Shown: one piece after another, positions 7,827-12,342 of the stretch | How the letters are laid out: the number at the start of each line of letters is the position of its first letter | Numbering within the stretch: position 1 is the first letter of the stretch | Assembly: GCA_003233535.1 (NCBI GenBank) | Contig: QIMA01000321.1 | Location: 1-12,342, forward strand | Direction of reading: 5' to 3' | DNA length: 12,342 nucleotides | From: Rhodanobacteraceae bacterium | GTDB lineage: Bacteria; Pseudomonadota; Gammaproteobacteria; Xanthomonadales; SZUA-5 | Program-made: the position numbers and the translations under genes | Notes under the pieces: generated by a model | The model's database searches: none | Seen by the model: the letters and a program-made list of their open reading frames with translations, nothing else | What the model was told of the DNA's origin: nothing

Positions 7827-8004
7827 CCGGGTATTTCATGAACTCGCGCGATGCTCGCGCAGGGCATTGGTAGGCCAGTGGTTTTTCACAGTGTTTTTTC
7901 AAGAAAGGGAGCGGTGTAGCGGTTCATACACCCGACTGAGGAAAAGTCGCTGGGCGATCAAGGGCCTAGCGAGGGCGCGTGAAGTTTATGAAATCCCGGG
8001 CTAG
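7827..8004. repeat. Complete MITE-like palindromic repeat (copy 2)
   Basis: Element of about 175 bases whose ends are imperfect inverted repeats: CCGGGTATTTCATGAACT on the left and, read in reverse complement, CCGGG-ATTTCATAAACT on the right. Inside are further foldable units: GCGCGA/TCGCGC (7846-7860), CATTGG/CCAGTG with one G-U pair, and GGTGTA/TACACC around an 8-base loop (7913-7932). The first 61 bases match copy 3 with 5 differences, the GAGCGGTG to CCCGAC block differs once, and the last 47 match copy 1 with 2 differences and an indel. Copies 2 and 3 differ by a 16-base indel in the T-rich middle. It contains no coding frame of its own. No clear target-site duplication is visible, and CTAG after the right end is shared by copies 1 and 2. 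It lies between the greB 5' end and the phosphatase gene. I do not know a family name for it. Confidence 0.85.
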
Positions 8005-8209
8005 TGCGAGCCGCGCTACCCTGCGCAAGCTCAGCTTAGTGTAGTGTCCAAAAGAAACTGGAGCTGTTTCCGCGTCTTGAGCCCTGATACGTCATTGCTC
8101 GTCGCAGCCATAGCGGTGCTATGCCAGCTCCTTGCGCCCAGTCTGACGAACTCAATCCATCGGAAATCTCATCAACTTACTTCTGGGACACCACACTAGG
8201 AGCCGCAAT
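8005..8209 (+). other. Intergenic remainder upstream of the phosphatase gene
   Basis: About 200 bases between the repeat and the phosphatase start. Apart from the AGGAG ribosome-binding site 8 bases before the ATG at 8210, I see no strong promoter boxes, tRNA or terminator. A 40-codon frame starting at a TTG near 8076 and beginning MSPDTSLLVAAIAVLCQLL has a signal-peptide look but weak initiation signals; it may be chance or a decayed gene start. Confidence 0.4.
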
Positions 8210-8743
8210 ATGCGCATCACTGCCGCAACGGTCATCGCTTTGTCGGTTTTCCTCGTCGCGTCAAGTCAGCTTGCAGCCAGCGGGGCCAACGACTCCCTCG
8301 TTATCATGGTCAGACACGCTGAGAAGGCCAAGGATGATCCGCGCGATCCGACATTGTCGGAGCAAGGACAGCAACGCGCCCAGGCTCTGAGCGACACGCT
8401 CAGCGACAGCTTGCCTGTGGCTGTATTCGCCAGCCCCTATCGGCGTACTCAGCTTACCGCTGCACCAATCGCCGCACTGGCCAATGTCAAAGTCACCATT
8501 ATCCCGATTGAGGGTGACGCCAAACAGTATGCGATAGACGTCGCAGCCGCCATCGCTAAGGTCTCCGAACCCGGCCCGATCCTGGTGGTCGGACACAGCA
8601 ACACCATACCGCCGCTGATCGCAGCGCTAGGTGGCAGCGAGCCGAACATCGGTGAAACCGACTACGACAACCTGTTTATGCTCAGACATCCTGGCGGCGA
8701 TCGCGTAGACCTGATTCACGCCCACTATGGACTTGCCGACTAG
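8210..8743 (+). CDS. Exported histidine phosphatase (SixA/PGM-like)
   Basis: A 177-residue member of the histidine phosphatase superfamily. An N-terminal signal sequence with a hydrophobic core (about residues 5-18) and a likely cleavage near LAAS-GAND sends it to the periplasm, unlike cytoplasmic SixA. The catalytic core is visible: MVRHAEK with the RH pair at 35-36 (phospho-acceptor His36), SPYRRT at 75-80, and VGHSNT with the second histidine at 129. TLSEQGQQRAQAL follows the usual spacing. The short length fits the SixA-like branch. The substrate cannot be told from sequence; a periplasmic phosphomonoester is most likely. The ATG at 8210 has AGGAG at good spacing. The TAG stop shares its last base with the GTG start of the kinase gene (TAGTG), so the two are probably co-transcribed and coupled. 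Confidence 0.88.
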   Translation: MRITAATVIALSVFLVASSQLAASGANDSLVIMVRHAEKAKDDPRDPTLSEQGQQRAQALSDTLSDSLPVAVFASPYRRTQLTAAPIAALANVKVTIIPIEGDAKQYAIDVAAAIAKVSEPGPILVVGHSNTIPPLIAALGGSEPNIGETDYDNLFMLRHPGGDRVDLIHAHYGLAD

Positions 8744-9744
8744 TGGCCAACGTCGAACCGGAAACACCGGTTTCGAATCCAGCTGACACGCCCTATTCCG
8801 GACTCAATCCAGACTGTGTGTTGGACGCCGTCGAATCGCTGGGCCTAGTAACCGATGGCCGCGTGCAGGCACTCAACAGCTATGAGAACCGTGTCTATCA
8901 GATCGGCATCGATGAGCAAACGCCGATCATCGCTAAGTTCTATCGCCCCGGTCGCTGGACCGATGAGGGCATTATGGAGGAGCACGCTTTCTCCGCAGAA
9001 CTGGTGGACAACGGTCTGGAAATCGTTGCTCCCATGCAGATCAACGGCAGCACGCTGCACAGACACGAGGACTACCGCTTTGCCCTGTTTCCGCGCCGCA
9101 GCGGTCACGCGCCAGAAGTGGATGATCGCGCCACGCTGACCATGCTTGGGCGGACGATCGCGCGCATGCACAGCACCGGGGTACGCGATCGCTTCAAGCA
9201 CCGCCCCACACTTTCTATCCAGTCTCACGGCCGCGCGCCGGTCGATTTCCTGGTTAATCAGCATTGGGTGCCAGAGAGCCTGCGGCGCAGCTTCGTCACG
9301 CTAACCGATGCGCTGTTTCCCCACTTGGAGGCCGCCTGGGAGCGCGCCGACCATCCGCGTCAGCTGCGCCTGCATGGTGATTTGCACCTCGGCAACTTGC
9401 TCTTTCGCGACAAACATCTGTGGATCGTAGACCTGGACGACTGCCTCACCGGCCCGGCGATCCAAGACCTGTGGATGCTGCTTTCCGGCGAGCGAGATGA
9501 CCGTCGAGATCAGGTCGAATGGCTACTTGAGGGTTACGAAGAGTTTCGCGACTTCAATCGATCCGAGCTGCAGCTAATTGAGCCGCTGCGCACGCTGCGG
9601 CTGCTGCACTTCAACGGCTGGCTAGCCCGGCGCTGGCACGACCCTGCTTTTCCGATGGCCTTTCCGTGGTTCGATAGTCCACGGCACTGGGAGAGCGTCA
9701 TAGTGCAGCTGCAGGAACAGCTATCGGCGCTGCAGGAGGCTTAA
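8743..9744 (+). CDS. srkA: Stress response kinase A (SrkA/RdoA/YihE-like)
   Basis: A 333-residue kinase of the aminoglycoside-phosphotransferase / choline-kinase fold. In E. coli SrkA phosphorylates Ser/Thr and protects cells from stress-induced death. The N-lobe contains NSYENRVYQIG and a likely ATP-binding lysine in IIAKFYRPGRW (Lys65). The catalytic loop reads LHGDLHLGNLL (base Asp213, Asn218), followed by the metal-binding IVDLDDC (Asp230). C-terminal landmarks are FNGWLARRWHDPAFP and WFDSPRHWE, both typical of YihE proteins. The length is close to the E. coli protein (328). It starts with GTG overlapping the phosphatase stop by one base, so its expression likely depends on that gene. The frame is complete, yet the molybdenum hydroxylase remnant begins within a few bases of its stop, so an old deletion ended right at its 3' end. 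Confidence 0.95.
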   Translation: MANVEPETPVSNPADTPYSGLNPDCVLDAVESLGLVTDGRVQALNSYENRVYQIGIDEQTPIIAKFYRPGRWTDEGIMEEHAFSAELVDNGLEIVAPMQINGSTLHRHEDYRFALFPRRSGHAPEVDDRATLTMLGRTIARMHSTGVRDRFKHRPTLSIQSHGRAPVDFLVNQHWVPESLRRSFVTLTDALFPHLEAAWERADHPRQLRLHGDLHLGNLLFRDKHLWIVDLDDCLTGPAIQDLWMLLSGERDDRRDQVEWLLEGYEEFRDFNRSELQLIEPLRTLRLLHFNGWLARRWHDPAFPMAFPWFDSPRHWESVIVQLQEQLSALQEA

Positions 9745-9745
9745 G

Positions 9746-9826
9746 GGTGCGCAGTGCGGCGCGTGTACAGTTTTTGTGAACGGCCAAGCGGTGAAGACCG
9801 CGGCCAGCAAGCTGCGGGGCGAGTAG
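9746..9826 (+). pseudogene. Remnant of [2Fe-2S] subunit of a molybdenum hydroxylase (iorA-like)
   Basis: Directly after the srkA stop one frame reads GAQCGACTVFVNGQAV and then ends LRGE-stop. QCGACTV(x)VNGxAV is the plant-type ferredoxin cysteine motif found near residue 45 of the small subunit of xanthine dehydrogenase / isoquinoline 1-oxidoreductase enzymes (normally about 150 residues). The start, the first part of the cluster motif and the second, all-helical [2Fe-2S] domain are absent. The short tail after QAV (KTAASKLRGE) could be the original C-terminus joined by an internal deletion. The TAG stop touches the GTG start of the next remnant, matching the small-then-large subunit order of such operons. 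Recognition rests on the motif and on the neighbour. Confidence 0.65.
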
Positions 9827-10081
9827 GTGAGCACGTTCAAGAAGGTCACACGACGCAGTTTCTTAGTCGGCTCCGCGGTGATCGCTGGCGGTGTGGCCTT
9901 TGGCGTACACACGGTGCGTAAGCCGCATAGCAGTCCGCTACTGGATGGATTGGCGAAGGCGAGGCCAGCTTTAACGCCTGGGTCAAGACTGGGCCGGCAG
10001 GGATCACGCTCATTGCACCGCATACCGACCTTGGCCAGGGCGCGCGTTCGGTACAGGCCGCACTGATTGCCGAGGAATATT
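9827..10081 (+). pseudogene. Truncated, frameshifted molybdopterin-binding subunit (iorB-like)
   Basis: From the GTG start the frame reads a Tat signal: MSTFKKVTRRSFLVG followed by SAVIAGGVAFGV, with the twin arginines at residues 9-10. It continues to SPLLDGLA as in the large, exported subunit of isoquinoline 1-oxidoreductase-type aldehyde/xanthine dehydrogenases. At about 9955 one base appears lost (GGCGAAGGC where GGCGGAAGGC is expected). The original frame then turns to nonsense (ending at 10066), while the +1 frame resumes the family sequence: EGEASFNAWVKTGPAGITL, then IAPHTDLGQGARSVQAALIAEE. Recognisable homology stops near 10081. Intact proteins of this kind exceed 700 residues, so about nine tenths is missing. 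With no molybdopterin-binding region left, it cannot be an enzyme. No other part of the gene is visible in the window. Confidence 0.85.
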
Positions 10082-10084
10082 GTG

Positions 10085-10252
10085 ATGAGCCACAGCCCCA
10101 CACTGAGCAAGTTCGCCGCCATCTGTTCGGCGCTCTCCGCCCTTCTCCATCTGGTCGCAGCGCCACTAAGCGGCTGGACCACGATCGGACTACTGCTGGT
10201 TCCGGTAGGGTTCGTCTACGCGCTGGCCGCGAACGGACTGATGCGCGGCTAG
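10085..10252 (+). CDS. Possible 55-residue membrane protein
   Basis: Short frame starting ATG at 10085 (a GTG just before is also in frame), with GAGG 9 bases upstream. That ribosome-binding site lies in the last codons of the iorB-like remnant. The product has two hydrophobic segments, about residues 9-27 (FAAICSALSALLHLVAA) and 31-49 (WTTIGLLLVPVGFVYALAA), joined by a short polar turn, and ends GLMRG. I do not recognise the family. It may be an intact small two-helix membrane protein, or the N-terminal half of a four-helix protein cut short by the TAG, which would fit the decayed surroundings. It is convergent with the SGNH hydrolase gene, about 70 bases away, with no clear terminator between. 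Confidence 0.4.
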   Translation: MSHSPTLSKFAAICSALSALLHLVAAPLSGWTTIGLLLVPVGFVYALAANGLMRG

Positions 10253-10322
10253 CGGTTTGTCTTAGCCAGCGCCGCATCGGGCTGAGGTCGAGAGCTGCGC
10301 GCCTCCGCCCTGACTGCACCCA

Positions 10323-12089
10323 TCACTGCAGCTCAAATCCGTCAGCGAAAAGCGGCCCGCTGAACTGGATATCTAAAAATGGCTTAGCGCTGCCCATAAC
10401 CTCAGCTAAACCACGGTGTTCCAGGGCCGATCCCAAGACCACGCGAGTGACGATGCTGCCGTCGCGTTGAAGCTCCTCAACAGTCTCGAAGCGTTGATGG
10501 ACAGCAGCCTGCGCCGCCAACACGGCATCGCCGTCCATAAACTCCACGCGATCCAATCCAGCATCCACCCCGGCGAATGAGATTCGCAACTGGGTAATAC
10601 CGCCCCGGTTAATCACTGCCAATCCGGCGGCATTGAGGTCGATGCGCAACGCGTAGTAGCGCTCATTGGCGCTGCCCACGAAACAGCCGACATCGCTCGC
10701 ATCCGCACTCGCCGAGGCATCGGACAGCTCAACCTCTGGCGCACCGAAACTGCCGTTGGCTACGTCTAGCTGAGGCTGACCAAGATTGCCGCTGGTAAAG
10801 GGATTCGCGCCGCTGCGCGCATCCTGAAGCAGGTACAAGCTGGCACCGGCAATCGCTGCGTCTGCGGCAATGGCGCTGGTATCGAATGAAATCAGGCCGT
10901 AAGTGGAACGCGTACCGTCATCGCCGACCGCGATCGCGTTGGTGCCGAGGGTTACGCCGTCAGTCCAGCCGTCTCGCAGGCCACCCTCAGACTGCAAAGT
11001 CAGCCCAGGCGTAGCCCGAAATCGAGGAAAAAAGTAGCTCTCGGCTTGCACCGCGACCTTGTACAGATACCCTTCTGCGTCGAGATGAATCGGGTCTGCG
11101 GGGATGCCGGAGACCACACGGAAATTCTCCCGCAGTGCGGGTCTGGCCGGATTCCCGGCGGGAAACGGCAAATAGTCTGGCGCCATTTGCCCAGGTCGGG
11201 GCAGCACTCCAGGCGCGGCAACGCCATCGCCGTAGTAGTAGTGCATTTCACCCACACCGTGATCAAAGTAGCGACGTGGATTCGCGTTCGTCCAGGCAAT
11301 GCGCCGGCTTTCCACGTCCAGATTCATTGCGTTCAGCTCGGCATCGGTGACCAAACCGTTGTTCGGGTCACGACTGAGATCATCCCGCTTGGGGCAGGCA
11401 AAGACCCAGCACCAAAGCACCGACACGTTGAAATTGGGATATTCGTAGCTCGACACCAGTACGTCCAAACTGGGGCGTGTGGCCAAAACTGCGTCGGTAA
11501 TCTGCGTGCTGTGATCCAGGATCTGCGTAAACAGCGCTTCTTCCGATCCTGGCTGGTCTAAGTCCATGTCCTTGTACCAGCCGCCGCCTGAGCGACCCGC
11601 GAGTACATCGTTGCCGCCCAGACTAAACACGACGGTGTCGATTGTCGGCTCGTTCTGCAGTTCGGCGATGACGTTATCGACCCACGGGAAGTTGGCGCGA
11701 TCCACCCACTCGCGGGCTTCACTTCCCGATATCGCGTATTCTGGACCGCTATAGCCAGCGCCCGGATTCGAACCCAAGGAACGGCTAACGGCGCGCTTAT
11801 CGGCATGACCGAACTTGTCGAATATCTCGTTGTGGGCGTCGTCATCCCACATGTACTGAGCCCAGCTGTCGCCGGCAATCAGCACTCGCGGTTCGCTAGT
11901 GGGTGCGGCGCAGGCCCCCGCAATCGCGGTTGGCCGAGGCTGCCGTTTAAGGACACCCTCATAGTTCCAGGGGTAGCGCGCATCACCGCTTGCCGAGGCT
12001 GAATCAGCGAGCGGTTGCTGTGCCGAAACGACGCCTGGGGCAAGCACCAGCATGAGCAGCGAGCGGACAGCAGAGGAAGCTTGTGGCAT
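10323..12089 (-). CDS. Secreted SGNH/GDSL-family hydrolase with C-terminal DGFE tail
   Basis: A 588-residue exported protein. The signal peptide (about 1-23) has core LLMLVLAPGVVSA. The SGNH esterase/lipase domain (about 65-355) shows block I LIAGDSWAQYM with nucleophile Ser75, block III SLGGND (Asn160) and block V DPIHLD with Asp332 and His335, so the catalytic set looks intact. Residues about 365-580 look like a beta-sandwich of the DNRLRE/carbohydrate-binding type (the LISFDTSAI strand, then the IAGASLYLL strand). The protein ends PLFADGFELQ, a short tail resembling the 'IFxDGFE' endings shared by unrelated secreted proteins of Xanthomonadales and relatives, probably a sorting or attachment signal. 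The substrate is unknown; an extracellular ester or acetylated glycan is plausible. The start has a poor ribosome-binding site, but the signal peptide supports it. Neither neighbour on this strand suggests an operon. Confidence 0.88.
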   Translation of the reverse strand: MPQASSAVRSLLMLVLAPGVVSAQQPLADSASASGDARYPWNYEGVLKRQPRPTAIAGACAAPTSEPRVLIAGDSWAQYMWDDDAHNEIFDKFGHADKRAVSRSLGSNPGAGYSGPEYAISGSEAREWVDRANFPWVDNVIAELQNEPTIDTVVFSLGGNDVLAGRSGGGWYKDMDLDQPGSEEALFTQILDHSTQITDAVLATRPSLDVLVSSYEYPNFNVSVLWCWVFACPKRDDLSRDPNNGLVTDAELNAMNLDVESRRIAWTNANPRRYFDHGVGEMHYYYGDGVAAPGVLPRPGQMAPDYLPFPAGNPARPALRENFRVVSGIPADPIHLDAEGYLYKVAVQAESYFFPRFRATPGLTLQSEGGLRDGWTDGVTLGTNAIAVGDDGTRSTYGLISFDTSAIAADAAIAGASLYLLQDARSGANPFTSGNLGQPQLDVANGSFGAPEVELSDASASADASDVGCFVGSANERYYALRIDLNAAGLAVINRGGITQLRISFAGVDAGLDRVEFMDGDAVLAAQAAVHQRFETVEELQRDGSIVTRVVLGSALEHRGLAEVMGSAKPFLDIQFSGPLFADGFELQ

Positions 12090-12123
12090 GGTTTAATGCG
12101 CCCAGTGGCATAGCGAGCGTTTG

Positions 12124-12132
12124 ATCATAACA
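12124..12132 (-). promoter_or_regulatory. Extended -10 promoter candidate for the SGNH hydrolase
   Basis: The minus strand reads TGTTATGAT, an extended -10 element (TGn plus TATGAT, 5/6), about 35 bases before the start codon, in an AT-richer stretch. No good -35 box sits at the normal distance, which extended -10 promoters do not need. The rest of 12133-12248 shows nothing I can name. Confidence 0.4.
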
Positions 12133-12248
12133 ATTGCAACCGATTCAATTTCGCGCCCGTCTCCCGGAGTGCCGTTACATTGAACAGCGCCTATATCAAC
12201 AGGATGCCGTACCGCTCGACCGGCACCCTTGGAATACAGCCTCTTAAC

Positions 12249-12342
12249 CCGGATGTTTCATGAACTCGCGCGATGATCGCGCAGGACATTGGTAGGCCAG
12301 TGATTTTTCCGCAGGAGCGGTGTAGTGGTTCATACACCCGAC
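12249..12342. repeat. Left end of MITE-like palindromic repeat (copy 3, partial)
   Basis: The last 94 bases match 7827-7936 of the complete copy, apart from a 16-base shorter T-rich middle. The terminal CCGGATGTTTCATGAACTCG corresponds to the left inverted repeat. The first internal hairpin is kept but changed to GCGCGAT-G-ATCGCGC (12268-12282), so its self-complementarity survives the base changes; GGTGTA/TACACC is also intact. The window ends 21 bases (in copy-2 coordinates) before the point where copy 1 begins. TTAA lies just before the left end. Confidence 0.83.

Noticed and set aside
7624..8004. 126-codon plus-strand frame running from greB through the repeat
   Set aside because: The first part is antisense to greB and the rest is repeat sequence; no protein character.
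7827..8004. CRISPR repeat or tRNA-like origin for the repeated element
   Set aside because: The copies are kilobases apart with genes between them, not regularly spaced arrays, and no tRNA cloverleaf is visible.
7820..8010. Target-site duplication around repeat copy 2
   Set aside because: The flanks (GCGCGT on the left, CTAGTGCG on the right) do not match convincingly; CTAG also follows copy 1 and so is probably part of the element.
8076..8198. 40-codon TTG-start frame with a signal-peptide-like N-terminus
   Set aside because: The start signals are weak and nothing protein-like follows the hydrophobic stretch; not called as a gene.
11046..11561. 171-codon plus-strand frame opposite the SGNH hydrolase
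   Set aside because: Antisense to a gene with intact catalytic motifs; no recognisable features.

Overview
The window looks like a chromosomal segment of a gammaproteobacterium. The clues are a clpS-clpA pair beside nudJ-mnmA (a neighbourhood known from Pseudomonas and Xanthomonas types), a proteobacterial GreB, an SrkA/YihE-type kinase, and a secreted hydrolase ending in the 'FADGFE' tail familiar from Xanthomonadales-like bacteria. Genus cannot be read from the sequence. Several starts are non-ATG (GTG or TTG). There are no rRNA, tRNA, CRISPR, phage or transposase genes.

Layout: (1) 1-48 is the right end of a short dispersed repeat. (2) 57-1845 (- strand) holds a CNNM/CorC-type membrane protein with CBS domains and a YbjN-like small protein. 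(3) 1851-2237 (+) is an alkyltransferase-like (ATL) DNA damage protein. (4) 2298-2621 (-) is a single-domain PilZ protein. (5) 2766-5451 (-) is clpS-clpA, the adaptor and unfoldase of the ClpAP protease. (6) 5615-7206 (+) is nudJ-mnmA, translationally coupled and divergent from clpS. (7) 7203-7712 (-) is greB, whose stop codon overlaps that of mnmA. (8) 7713-8209 is intergenic and contains the one complete copy of the repeat. (9) 8210-9744 (+) is an exported histidine phosphatase overlapping an SrkA-like kinase. (10) 9746-10081 holds decayed fragments of a two-subunit molybdenum hydroxylase (iorA/iorB type). (11) 10085-10252 is a possible 55-residue membrane protein. (12) 10323-12089 (-) is a large secreted SGNH/GDSL hydrolase. 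(13) 12249-12342 is the left end of a third repeat copy.

Most genes are housekeeping or stress functions: protein quality control (ClpAP/ClpS, SrkA), tRNA thiolation (MnmA), nucleotide pyrophosphate clean-up (NudJ), transcript cleavage (GreB), alkylation damage signalling (ATL) and c-di-GMP sensing (PilZ).

The two least ordinary items are the repeat and the pseudogene cluster. The repeat is a ~175 bp palindromic, MITE-like element with terminal inverted repeats and conserved internal hairpins. It occurs three times in the same orientation, and both window ends fall inside it, as expected for a contig broken at a repeat. The pseudogene cluster behind srkA is a molybdenum hydroxylase locus collapsed to the [2Fe-2S] motif of one subunit and the Tat signal plus about 70 residues of the other, with a one-base frameshift. 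I do not see a convincing new defence or biosynthetic system.
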